A stretch of 11,087 nt of DNA, taken from the NCBI GenBank assembly GCA_027729865.1, contig JAQCBM010000037.1, forward strand, positions 1 through 11,087, read 5' to 3'. The stretch comes from Actinomycetota bacterium (lineage in GTDB: Bacteria > Actinomycetota > Actinomycetes > S36-B12). Below the pieces are notes generated by a model, which did no database searches, was not told the origin of the DNA, and was given only the letters and a program-made list of their open reading frames with translations. Made by a program: the position numbers and the translations under genes. This document shows, piece by piece, positions 1-6,939 of this stretch (its first letter is position 1; each line of letters begins with the position of its first letter).

Positions 1-411
1 AAAACCAACCAATAGGGCGTACGCCAACTGGAAAAGCAGGTACCGACCCAAGTTGTGACCATCCAGCAGGGCATCGAAGCCCGGCTCTTGCCCCAATGTG
101 GCTCTGAGCGCTGCGCGCACAACACCCACGGTGACCACGATGGTCAGCACTGCGAAGATCAATGTCAAGGTGCCAGAAGTGAAAACCTGAGTTGCCAGCG
201 CGTTCGCACATGCTGCCTGCTGACCCGGTGTCTGCGGATCGGAGCATTCGTTAACTACATCGGTGAGCGGTTGCACACTCACCTGCTGCAGAAACTGCAC
301 AGCCGCCACGATGGCTGCGAGTGCTATGAACGCAAGTGCGTTGCGACGAAAAGTGGTCAGAGCCCACGCAACTGCTGCCCGGACCTGCGCAGCCGGATCG
401 GCTCCGTTCAC
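1..411 (-). CDS. Integral membrane protein of unknown function, 3' end cut by the window edge
   Basis: The first 137 residues are visible; the gene continues beyond base 1. The GTG start (409-411) overlaps the TGA of the upstream perM-like gene in a GTGA arrangement, with a GGAG about 8 nt upstream, so translation is probably coupled to that gene. The protein begins MNGADPAAQV and has an amphipathic stretch (residues 9-24), a hydrophobic segment at about 26-47, a polar loop with two cysteines (56 and 68), a second hydrophobic segment at about 81-98, a charged loop, and a third segment starting near 124. This looks like a multi-pass membrane protein. I do not recognise the family with confidence. 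In mycobacteria the gene after perM is purN; this is clearly not purN. No function is assigned. Confidence 0.72.
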   Translation of the reverse strand, partial: MNGADPAAQVRAAVAWALTTFRRNALAFIALAAIVAAVQFLQQVSVQPLTDVVNECSDPQTPGQQAACANALATQVFTSGTLTLIFAVLTIVVTVGVVRAALRATLGQEPGFDALLDGHNLGRYLLFQLAYALLVGF

Positions 412-1772
412 GCAGGAGTCTCCGCAGTGGTGATCGGGGATGGTGTGCCATCTCCGGTAACAACCGGTTCAACGACCTTCAGTCGGCGCTGACGGCGCTG
501 GGCACGAAGAATGCTGGTAGGCAACGCTCCAATAACCAAACCCACACCCGCTAGCAACGCCCCTAAGCCGGCATCCGGCCCGATCGATGCCAGACGTCCG
601 TCGCCCAGTGAGCCGGAACTGATCCACAAAAATGCGAACACCCACCCGGCCGCCACAACTGCGGAGACGAGCGCGATAGCGATCCTGATGAGCGGGCCTT
701 CCTTGGCCGCCCAGCGAGAAATCGATAGCCCTACCAAGGCCCCAGCGAGAACGATCAGAGCGGGAAGTGCCCAGCTCGCCGGACCGGAAGCATCCGGCAG
801 TGCGGCCAGCGGTGGGAAGGTCGGCAGTGGCGTGGGGGGCACAGCAGCGACGAACGGTGACACAAGGACATCGGGTCCAAGGGAAACGCCAGCCCCCACG
901 AGGTAGCCCAAAGCCCATCCCATGAGCGTCGGCAGATAACCAAGGCTCAAGACCAGGAGCACAACGGCATCGAACATGGTCGGCTCCAAGGCCATAGTTA
1001 CCGTGACGATCTCACCGAACGACGACGCGGCAGCGACGGCGAGCACCACGGCTGCAAGACCCACCAACGCAGCGAAACCGACGAACGATGCTCGCAAGAC
1101 CACGCGGAGCACCACGGGGATACGACCGATCGCCTGTCTCGGCAGATCATTTGATCGCCAGATGCCCGAACCCACGCCGAGGGCACCCACGACCAGCCCC
1201 ATCACTAGGCCACGTCGAGCGCTGGTTTGCACATCGGGGATGTCCGCTAGGACCGAGACGACCGCGACCAATCCGGCACCGACAAGCGCTGCCAGTGCCC
1301 AGGTCACTACAAGCGTCCGCCACCGGCGCGGGCGCACAACACCCATCAACCAGCGGCCCGCCTGGTGCGACAACCACAGGGGGATGACCATTAGACCCCA
1401 AGGGATCAAGGAGTAGTCCACCTCAAGGAGCCGCACCGGGACCCCGTATGCCATGACCCATGTGCTGCCGGTGACGGACAGGGCTTCTTGCCATGGCCCG
1501 GGAGGTTCGACGCCCCCCCACCACGCGCCAGCAACGATGAGGCCAATCGTGGTCAGACCCACCAGAACTACCGAAAGCGCGGCAAAGGGCGCAGCGATGA
1601 GCGGGGAGCGCCCCAGCCACTCGAGTCCGTGGACAAGCGATCTCCACGCCCGGCGGACCAAGCGTCGAATCCGCAGGAGGCCGCGCCCCATCGCCGCGAT
1701 GACACGCAGGGGCCAGGGCAAGGCGGGGGCTGATGTGTGTGCACTCGGTCGTTCCATCGTGGGTGCACTCAC
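408..1772 (-). CDS. perM: DUF6350 / PerM-like multi-pass membrane protein
   Basis: A protein of 454 residues with a short basic cytoplasmic N-terminus and many hydrophobic segments from about residue 57 to 430, ending in a hydrophilic basic tail. The segment with SWALP and the Pro-rich stretch around residues 310-335 (VPPTPLPTFPPLAALP) resembles the actinobacterial DUF6350 family, whose mycobacterial member PerM (Rv0955) is an integral membrane protein that supports cell division under stress. The location near sucCD matches the mycobacterial neighbourhood, which supports the call. The start used is GTG at 1772; an ATG at 1757 is also in frame and neither has a strong ribosome binding site. 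The stop overlaps the next gene. The family assignment rests on overall character, context and remembered motifs, so the gene symbol is tentative. Confidence 0.75.
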   Translation of the reverse strand: MSAPTMERPSAHTSAPALPWPLRVIAAMGRGLLRIRRLVRRAWRSLVHGLEWLGRSPLIAAPFAALSVVLVGLTTIGLIVAGAWWGGVEPPGPWQEALSVTGSTWVMAYGVPVRLLEVDYSLIPWGLMVIPLWLSHQAGRWLMGVVRPRRWRTLVVTWALAALVGAGLVAVVSVLADIPDVQTSARRGLVMGLVVGALGVGSGIWRSNDLPRQAIGRIPVVLRVVLRASFVGFAALVGLAAVVLAVAAASSFGEIVTVTMALEPTMFDAVVLLVLSLGYLPTLMGWALGYLVGAGVSLGPDVLVSPFVAAVPPTPLPTFPPLAALPDASGPASWALPALIVLAGALVGLSISRWAAKEGPLIRIAIALVSAVVAAGWVFAFLWISSGSLGDGRLASIGPDAGLGALLAGVGLVIGALPTSILRAQRRQRRLKVVEPVVTGDGTPSPITTAETPA

Positions 1773-1823
1773 CGCTCAAGGTTGCCAGCAGGCGGCCAGT
1801 CCCCTAGGCAACGACACGATCCA

Positions 1824-2582
1824 CTAGCCGTGGAGGACCAACCAAAGACTGGCGAGCGCACTCAACGCCAGGGCGATCCTGTCGAACCACACCTGGTTCA
1901 TCCGACGGAAGGTCGCGATCCCGATGAGTGCGCCAACGATGATGAGTGGAGCGAACAGCAGGTTGCTGACAAGCGATTCCCGGGTGATCAAGCCCAGCGG
2001 GATGATGATCGGCAACTTGATGAGATTCAAGATGAAAAAGAACCACACGCTCGTGCCCATGAAGGCGAGCATCGGCACTCGCATCTTGATCAAGTACAAC
2101 GAAAGGGCGGCTCCACCGGAGTTCGCCGCCATGGTGGTAACGCCGGTCAGCGTTCCGTAGAACCCGACTTCCAGTCGACGCACGCCTGCGGTGCTTTCCA
2201 CTTCGCGAACTTCATCGGTTCGCCGACGCAGCAACTCCAGGCCGACAGACAAAAGCAGCAGCACTCCGATCACGCGCGCGATGAGCGTCGTCGACGCGAA
2301 GGCGAACAGCAATGCCGTGATGACGAAACCCACCAGGACACCCGGGACGATCTTCAGCATCAACCGCCAGTTTGCGTGCTGTCGGAAGTACACGAGCCCC
2401 ATCAGATCCCCGAGGATCAGTAGCGGCACCGCGAACCCAGCGGCGACGGTTGGTCCGAGTGCCGCAGCGAGCATGGGTCCGGCCACGACGCCCGCAACCG
2501 GCATGGCCGTCTTGGAGAATCCGTAGAGCAGGATGGCGAGGGCGACGATCCCCAGGAGGACTGGTCCCCAGGTCTCAGGCAC
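1824..2582 (-). CDS. TSUP family permease (sulfite exporter TauE/SafE-like)
   Basis: A membrane protein of 252 residues starting with GTG, 27 nt downstream of sucD. It has about seven or eight hydrophobic segments. Near the N-terminus is GFSKTAMPVAG (residues 21-31), typical of the TSUP/TauE-SafE family (PF01925), and the second half holds the repeated membrane bundle with an NSGGAALSLYLI stretch. Family members move small organic or sulfur anions such as sulfite, sulfoacetate or related compounds across the inner membrane; the substrate cannot be read from the sequence. Its place in a sucCD transcript could suggest export or uptake of a small organic anion, but that is speculation. Length is close to that of typical members (about 250 residues). 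Confidence 0.85.
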   Translation of the reverse strand: MPETWGPVLLGIVALAILLYGFSKTAMPVAGVVAGPMLAAALGPTVAAGFAVPLLILGDLMGLVYFRQHANWRLMLKIVPGVLVGFVITALLFAFASTTLIARVIGVLLLLSVGLELLRRRTDEVREVESTAGVRRLEVGFYGTLTGVTTMAANSGGAALSLYLIKMRVPMLAFMGTSVWFFFILNLIKLPIIIPLGLITRESLVSNLLFAPLIIVGALIGIATFRRMNQVWFDRIALALSALASLWLVLHG

Positions 2583-2609
2583 ACGGGCCCCGCAATTGGT
2601 GGATCAGCG

Positions 2610-3479
2610 TCAGCCGCCCATGATCTCGCGCATCAGCCGAGCTGTTGCGCTCGGTGTGCGCCCGACCTTCACCCCGACGGCTTCGAGAGCCTCCTGCTTA
2701 GCAGCCGCGGTGCCCGCCGATCCGGAGACGATCGCGCCAGCGTGGCCCATGGTCTTACCCTCGGGAGCAGTGAACCCGGCGACGTAACCGACAACGGGTT
2801 TGGTCACGTTATCTGCGATGAATGCCGCAGCGCGCTCCTCTGCATCGCCACCGATCTCCCCGATCATCACGATCGCGTCGGTCTCGGGATCCTCTTGGAA
2901 CGCAGCGAGGCAATCGATGTGGGTAGTGCCGATGATCGGGTCGCCACCGATCCCCACGCAGGTGGAGAATCCGATATCGCGAAGCTCGTACATCATCTGG
3001 TAGGTCAATGTTCCGGACTTGGATACCAGTCCTATGCGACCCGGGCGCGTGATGTCGGCTGGGATGATCCCTGCGTTGGATTGTCCGGGGCTGATGATGC
3101 CCGGGCAGTTCGGACCGATCATCCGGGTGCTTCCTGCATTCTGCGCGTACTGGAAGAACTGTGCGGTGTCGTGCACGGGGATGCCCTCGGTGATTACCAC
3201 GCACAACGGAATCGAGGCGTCGACTGCTTCCTCGACCGCACCCTTGGCGAACTTCGGCGGCACGAACACCACTGACACATTCGCTCCGGTTTGCGCCATG
3301 GCGCTAGCAACGTCGTTGAAAACGGGGATGCCATCTACTTCCTGACCCGCCTTACCCGGGGTGACGCCAGCCACCACCTGGGCGCCACTGGCAACCATGC
3401 GACGGGTGTGCTTGGTTCCTTCCGAGCCCGTCATGCCCTGCACGAGGATCTTGCTATTGCTGTCCAGCCAGATGGCCAT
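2610..3479 (-). CDS. sucD: Succinyl-CoA synthetase (succinate-CoA ligase) alpha subunit
   Basis: A 289-residue protein, the usual length for SucD. The N-terminal CoA-binding Rossmann domain begins with ILVQGMTGSEG (11-21), followed by the GAQVVAGVTPGKAG stretch. The ligase domain has MIGPNCPGIISPG (120-132) and GEIGGDAEERAA. The active-site histidine that is phosphorylated in the reaction is His246 in GHAGAIVSG, the same number as in Escherichia coli. With SucC it interconverts succinyl-CoA and succinate plus CoA with formation of ATP or GTP in the citric acid cycle. It starts with ATG 11 nt after sucC, preceded by an AGGT-containing site, so the two are surely co-transcribed. Identification is secure. 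Confidence 0.98.
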   Translation of the reverse strand: MAIWLDSNSKILVQGMTGSEGTKHTRRMVASGAQVVAGVTPGKAGQEVDGIPVFNDVASAMAQTGANVSVVFVPPKFAKGAVEEAVDASIPLCVVITEGIPVHDTAQFFQYAQNAGSTRMIGPNCPGIISPGQSNAGIIPADITRPGRIGLVSKSGTLTYQMMYELRDIGFSTCVGIGGDPIIGTTHIDCLAAFQEDPETDAIVMIGEIGGDAEERAAAFIADNVTKPVVGYVAGFTAPEGKTMGHAGAIVSGSAGTAAAKQEALEAVGVKVGRTPSATARLMREIMGG

Positions 3480-3490
3480 GTTGTCGCTAC

Positions 3491-4678
3491 CTACTTTCCG
3501 GCCGCGCGGGCAGCTGCCAGTTCGGCAACCCGGCGTGCGGCATCGTCCATGGTCTCTACGAGTTCGATGAGGTCGTGTTTGGCTTCATCCAGGATGCGCC
3601 GACCCTCCTCCGCGTTATTGCCGTCGATCCGGCACACGATCGGCTTGGTCACAGACTCCCCGCGCTGCTCAAGCATCGCGATGGCCTGCACGATTCCGTT
3701 GGCCACGGCATCGCATGCCGTGATGCCACCGAACACGTTCACGAAGACTGCCTGCACGTCCGGATCGCCCAGCACGATGTCCAGGCTGTTCGCCATCACC
3801 TCAGCCGAGGCACCTCCACCGATGTCCAGGAAGTTCGCGGGCTTCACACCTCCGAATTCCTCACCCGCGTAGGACACGACGTCCAGCGTGCTCATCACCA
3901 ATCCAGCACCGTTGCCGATGATGCCGACCGAGCCATCAAGCTTGACGTAGTTGAGGTCAAGCGCCTTGGCGCGGAGCTCGATCGGATCGGTTCCGTCACG
4001 ATCGATCAGCGTCTCATGATGCGGATGGCGGAACGATGCATTCTCATCGAGGGTGACCTTGCCATCGAGGGCGAGGATGCGGCCGTCAGGTGTTTGTACC
4101 AGCGGATTGACCTCGACGAGCGTCGCGTCTTCTTCAACCATCGTGCGCCACAGATCTACAAGGATGTCCGCAACCTGCCCACGTACTGATTCCGGGAAGC
4201 CCGCAGCAGCAGCAATGTCGCGTGCCAGACTCGGGGAAACACCATCGAGTGCATCGACGCGCATCTTGACCAAAGCATCAGGATTGTTAGCCGCCACTTC
4301 TTCGATCTCGACGCCGCCTTCCACGCTGGCCATGGCAAGGAACGCACGGTTCGCGCGGTCGAGCAAAAACGAGACGTAGTACTCCTCCGCAATGTCCGAG
4401 GCTTCGGCTACGAGCACCCGATGCACGGTGTGACCCTTGATATCCATGCCCAAGATGGCCTCGGCCTTCGCGCGGGCGTCGGCTGGATCGTCGGCCAACT
4501 TGACTCCGCCGGCTTTACCTCGACCGCCGGTCTTCACCTGGGCCTTGACCACAACTGGCGCGCCGATGCGCGCAGCAACCGCTTCTGCCTCATCGGGAAT
4601 GGTGCACACCTCACCGGGCGTGGTTGGCACTTCGTGCCGAATGAACAACTCCTTGGCCTGGTACTCGTACAGGTCCAC
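3491..4678 (-). CDS. sucC: Succinyl-CoA synthetase (succinate-CoA ligase) beta subunit
   Basis: A 395-residue protein, close to the usual 385-400. It begins MDLYEYQAKELF, the standard SucC opening. The ATP-grasp nucleotide-binding part has Lys45 and the GGRGKAGGVK loop (51-60); LVEVNPLV carries metal-binding residues; the C-terminal ligase domain has DIGGGASAEV and VNVFGGITACD. The subunit binds nucleotide and succinate and works as a complex with SucD. The GTG start has a strong GAGGAG Shine-Dalgarno site (4683-4688) 4 nt upstream. Nucleotide specificity (ADP or GDP) is not decided from the sequence. The upstream gene, 84 nt away on the same strand, is a mutase B12 subunit whose classical product is the substrate of this enzyme. 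Confidence 0.98.
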   Translation of the reverse strand: MDLYEYQAKELFIRHEVPTTPGEVCTIPDEAEAVAARIGAPVVVKAQVKTGGRGKAGGVKLADDPADARAKAEAILGMDIKGHTVHRVLVAEASDIAEEYYVSFLLDRANRAFLAMASVEGGVEIEEVAANNPDALVKMRVDALDGVSPSLARDIAAAAGFPESVRGQVADILVDLWRTMVEEDATLVEVNPLVQTPDGRILALDGKVTLDENASFRHPHHETLIDRDGTDPIELRAKALDLNYVKLDGSVGIIGNGAGLVMSTLDVVSYAGEEFGGVKPANFLDIGGGASAEVMANSLDIVLGDPDVQAVFVNVFGGITACDAVANGIVQAIAMLEQRGESVTKPIVCRIDGNNAEEGRRILDEAKHDLIELVETMDDAARRVAELAAARAAGK

Positions 4679-4680
4679 TG

Positions 4681-4688
4681 TTCTCCTC
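4681..4688 (-). promoter_or_regulatory. Ribosome binding site of sucC
   Basis: On the minus strand the sequence reads GAGGAGAA just before the GTG at 4676-4678. It fixes GTG as the sucC start. Confidence 0.8.
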
Positions 4689-4762
4689 GATATTCAGCGA
4701 CTCATGAACGAGCCGTGATGCGGGTGGTCAGTCACTGGTAGTAGGACTTTGGGTTGGTGAAG

Positions 4763-5170
4763 TCAGATCAGAGCACGTTCAGTCGCGTTGGTGTTCACCC
4801 AGTCGACAACGTCCTGTGTAGGTGTACCAGGCGTGAAGATGCGGGCAACGCCTAATGCTTCCAGCTCGGGGATGTCGGCTTCGGGAATGATTCCCCCGCC
4901 AAAAACGACGATATCGGTGGCATCGTTCTTCGAGAGCAGATCCATGACTTCCGCAAACAAGGTCATGTGTGCTCCAGACAAAATGCTCATGCCAATGAAA
5001 TCGGCGTCTTCTGACAGGGCCGCATCCACAACTTGCTGGGGTGTTTGGTGAAGTCCGGTGTAGATCACCTCGATGCCAGCATCGCGAAGGGCGCGCGCGA
5101 TCACTTTTGCACCTCGATCGTGCCCATCGAGCCCGGGCTTCGCAACAACGACGCGGATCGGTTTGGCCAT
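4763..5170 (-). CDS. Cobalamin-binding small subunit of an acyl-CoA mutase (methylmalonyl-/isobutyryl-CoA mutase type)
   Basis: A stand-alone B12-binding domain of 135 residues, the size of IcmB and of archaeal-type mutase small subunits. The start is ATG at 5170 because a GGAGGT lies 5 nt upstream; a longer in-frame GTG at 5194 has no such site. The signature AKPGLDGHDRGAKVI holds Lys11, Asp15 and His17, matching the Lys604/Asp608/His610 triad that places the cobalt ligand in Propionibacterium MutB. SxxSGAH (around 62-68), FGGGIIPEADI (about 90-100) and IFTPGT (about 110-115) complete the Rossmann-like B12 fold. It needs a separate large catalytic subunit; one is at the right end of this window. 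It resembles Streptomyces IcmB at least as much as a methylmalonyl-CoA mutase C-terminus, so the substrate is not settled by this chain. It is followed by sucCD on the same strand. Confidence 0.93.
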   Translation of the reverse strand: MAKPIRVVVAKPGLDGHDRGAKVIARALRDAGIEVIYTGLHQTPQQVVDAALSEDADFIGMSILSGAHMTLFAEVMDLLSKNDATDIVVFGGGIIPEADIPELEALGVARIFTPGTPTQDVVDWVNTNATERALI

Positions 5171-5175
5171 CGTCC

Positions 5176-5181
5176 ACCTCC
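5176..5181 (-). promoter_or_regulatory. Ribosome binding site choosing the mutase small-subunit start
   Basis: The minus strand reads GGAGGT, then 5 nt to ATG at 5170-5168. This near-perfect site decides the start in favour of the 135-residue protein over the GTG 24 nt upstream. Confidence 0.85.
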
Positions 5182-5212
5182 AACGCAACGTCACCCTACC
5201 GTGGCGCGGTAT

Positions 5213-5242
5213 CGTATATGGTCGATATTCGACGATCGTCAG
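5213..5242 (-). promoter_or_regulatory. Candidate promoter of the mutase small-subunit gene
   Basis: On the minus strand CTGACG (5242-5237) is followed after 18 nt by TATACG (5218-5213); an overlapping TACGAT (5216-5211) is another -10 choice. A start of transcription near 5206 would give a leader of about 36 nt holding the GGAGGT site. The same -35 word, CTGACG with an 18-nt spacer, occurs at the malic enzyme promoter. The -35 and spacer are covered by palindromes that may be operators. Predicted from sequence only. Confidence 0.45.
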
Positions 5243-5259
5243 TCGGGCGACATATGTCG
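5221..5259. promoter_or_regulatory. Operator-like cluster of five GTCG/CGAC half-sites
   Basis: Three inverted repeats lie side by side: GTCGATATTCGAC (5221-5233, arms of 5 with a 3-nt centre), GACGATCGTC (5231-5240, perfect) and CGACATATGTCG (5248-5259, perfect 12-mer). GTCGGGCGAC (5242-5251) is a further one. All use GTCG or CGAC half-sites, at 5221, 5230, 5242, 5248 and 5256. They sit between two divergent genes, in an AT-richer patch, over the probable -35 and spacer of the mutase small-subunit promoter. Binding by the adjacent AraC-type protein or by another dimeric repressor is plausible but not shown. Confidence 0.5.
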
Positions 5260-5307
5260 GAGGTGAAGGGGCGCTCTCGGGGCTTTGGGGCTAAGTCCGC
5301 ACACCGA

Positions 5308-6312
5308 ATGAACCAGAGACGTACAGTCATGGCGTACCTATGCAGGAGGGGCGACATTTTCGGACACAGCGCTCGTGGCTCTCTGCTGGACTGCAGTGTC
5401 CGGTCGTCGAACCGTTCAGTACTGCGGGACGAGGTAGCTGCTCGCACGACCCCCCACGAAGTCCACACCACGGTCGGCAGCCTGAACGGTCAGGTCGGCG
5501 CACTAAGCCTGCCCACGTCGAGACTCGTCTTCGTTCGATACGGCGGTGACGTCGTGGTCGAGGCACCCGCCACGGGCGATCGACTGGTCGCCACAGTGCC
5601 CCTAGGCCCCATGCATGCGCGCGAAGGGCGGCGACCCCACGGCCAGACTCATTCGTCTGGATTCCTGCTATCGCAACGCGACAGCACGGTGATGCGACCC
5701 GACCCGTGGCGGGGAGCACTCGTCATCGCAAGTAATCCCCAGAGACTGGCCGAGCACACAGCCCTCGTGCTTGACGACGGTCGGGTGGACGCTCCCGAGG
5801 AAATCGCTGGGCTAGCCGACTCTCCACTGCTAGAGCGCGCATGTCGCAACATCTGGTCAATCGCCACGACGTTGCCCGAGGAGACCCCTGAGCCTTTGAT
5901 TGAAGGGCTGATGAGTGCGCTCGAAGAGCAGTTATTGACGGCGCTGATTTTGGCTGCACGTCGAGCGCATGGGGTCGGAACGGGAGATGTTCGTGTTGAC
6001 GATCTCATGGGATGGCTCATTGAGAACTACACATCCCCGGTCACTTTGTCGGACATGGCCCAAGTCGTGGGTGTGAGCATCCGACGCATGCAGGATGCCG
6101 TCCGCAACGCGACAGGCCGCACTCCGACTGAACTCCTTCGCGAAATCCGTCTCGACGCTGCACATCGAGGGTTACGAGATGCCGATGCACACGTCACGAC
6201 GGTTGCTGCAGTGGCTCACTCATGTGGCATCGCTCACTTGGGTCGCTTCGCGATTCAGTATCGGGAAAGATACGGGTGTTCCCCTTCCAAGACTCTTCAT
6301 GGAGATTGCTGA
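5308..6312 (+). CDS. AraC-family transcriptional regulator with an AraC_binding_2-like sensor domain
   Basis: The C-terminal part (residues about 230-330) is a typical double helix-turn-helix: first helix pair around TLSDMAQVVGVSIRRMQ, connecting ATGRTPTELLREIRLDAAHRGL, and second pair TVAAVAHSCGIAHLGRFAIQYRERYGCSP. The N-terminal half fits the beta-rich sensor domain of FeaR/NphR-type regulators (VGALSLPTSRLVFVRYGGDVVVEAP, then a ligand-pocket region and a helical linker around PEPLIEGLMSALEEQLL). The start is uncertain: ATG 5308 (334 residues) and ATG 5329 (327 residues) both fit the usual length of 310-340, and neither has a good ribosome binding site; ATG 5254 lies inside a palindrome. 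The gene ends 3 nt before the WrbA-like gene, so the three plus-strand genes probably form one operon. Related regulators often activate catabolic genes for aromatic or amine compounds; the ligand here is unknown. Confidence 0.85.
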   Translation: MNQRRTVMAYLCRRGDIFGHSARGSLLDCSVRSSNRSVLRDEVAARTTPHEVHTTVGSLNGQVGALSLPTSRLVFVRYGGDVVVEAPATGDRLVATVPLGPMHAREGRRPHGQTHSSGFLLSQRDSTVMRPDPWRGALVIASNPQRLAEHTALVLDDGRVDAPEEIAGLADSPLLERACRNIWSIATTLPEETPEPLIEGLMSALEEQLLTALILAARRAHGVGTGDVRVDDLMGWLIENYTSPVTLSDMAQVVGVSIRRMQDAVRNATGRTPTELLREIRLDAAHRGLRDADAHVTTVAAVAHSCGIAHLGRFAIQYRERYGCSPSKTLHGDC

Positions 6313-6315
6313 CAC

Positions 6316-6939
6316 GTGAAACCCAAAATTCTCGTCGTCTACTACTCGGCGACCGGCAATGTCGCGCGCCTGGCACACGGGCTGGCCAAGGGAGCGGCTG
6401 ACACCGGTGCTGACGTTCGCATCCGGCGGGTGGCTGAGACAGCTCCTTTGGAAGCAATCGCCAGCAACCCCCGCTGGAGTGACTACCTATCTCGCGACGA
6501 TCTGGACGAAATAGCATCTCTGGACGACGTCGTATGGGCAGATGGGATGGCTATCGGATCCCCCACCCGGTTTGGCGGTCCCGCTAGTCAACTCAAGGCC
6601 TTTCTTGACACTACGGGAGGCTTGTGGATGCAGGGTGCCCTGCTGACCAAGGTGTGTACCGCCTTCACCTCTGCCTCCACCGGACACGGAGGCGTGGAGA
6701 GCACGGTGCTTGCAATCAACAATCACTGCTACCACTGGGGAACGTTGATCATGCCGCTCGGTTACCCAGACAGCCACATTCTCAAGGTGACGGGGAACCC
6801 GTACGGCTCGTCATTCATTGCACGGAGTGGATCTACTCCCGACGAGGATTCACTCACCGCTGCGCACACCCAGGGTGCGCGCCTGGCGACGATCGTCGGT
6901 GACCTGCTTCGTGGTCGACGAGAAAGTGAGATGACGTGA
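6316..6939 (+). CDS. WrbA-like flavodoxin-fold NAD(P)H:quinone oxidoreductase
   Basis: A 207-residue flavodoxin-fold protein starting with GTG; GGAGA lies 10 nt upstream inside the end of the regulator gene. The FMN phosphate-binding loop is YYSATGN (9-15). The second FMN segment, GSPTRFGG (81-88), with LKAFLDTTGGLW (93-104) and FTSASTGHGG (117-126), is the WrbA signature, and the YHWGTLIMPLGYPD region matches the family too. WrbA proteins carry FMN and reduce quinones by two electrons with NAD(P)H, usually as tetramers, and are often linked to quinone or oxidative stress. GHGGVES replaces the commoner QHGGQE. It overlaps the next gene by 4 nt. The flavoprotein family is clear; the actual substrate is inferred only. 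Confidence 0.9.
   Translation: MKPKILVVYYSATGNVARLAHGLAKGAADTGADVRIRRVAETAPLEAIASNPRWSDYLSRDDLDEIASLDDVVWADGMAIGSPTRFGGPASQLKAFLDTTGGLWMQGALLTKVCTAFTSASTGHGGVESTVLAINNHCYHWGTLIMPLGYPDSHILKVTGNPYGSSFIARSGSTPDEDSLTAAHTQGARLATIVGDLLRGRRESEMT

Noticed and set aside
1781..1812. Inverted repeat GTTGCC...GGCAAC between the TSUP and perM-like genes
   Set aside because: The arms are only 6 bp with a 20-nt loop and there is no T-run, so it is not a convincing terminator or riboswitch.
1737..2423. Long plus-strand open frame opposite the TSUP gene, and similar frames at 511-906 and 3575-4189
   Set aside because: They lie antisense to secure genes, have low-complexity His/Gln/Arg/Pro-rich translations and no family motifs. 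They are by-products of GC-rich codon use.
4679..4762. A separate promoter for sucC in the 84-nt gap
   Set aside because: CTGACC on the minus strand is followed only by poor -10 candidates (TTCATG), and no terminator hairpin for the upstream gene is seen. Read-through from the mutase gene is simpler.
5171..5194. A 24-nt longer start (GTG at 5194) for the mutase small subunit
   Set aside because: The added residues (MTLRWRWT) do not resemble the family, no ribosome binding site precedes them, and a strong GGAGGT supports ATG at 5170.
5041..5307. N-terminal extension of the AraC gene back to 5041
   Set aside because: It would overlap the mutase small-subunit gene and its promoter, and the extra residues are Arg/Ser-rich without family likeness. 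The domain needs only a start at about 5308 or 5329.
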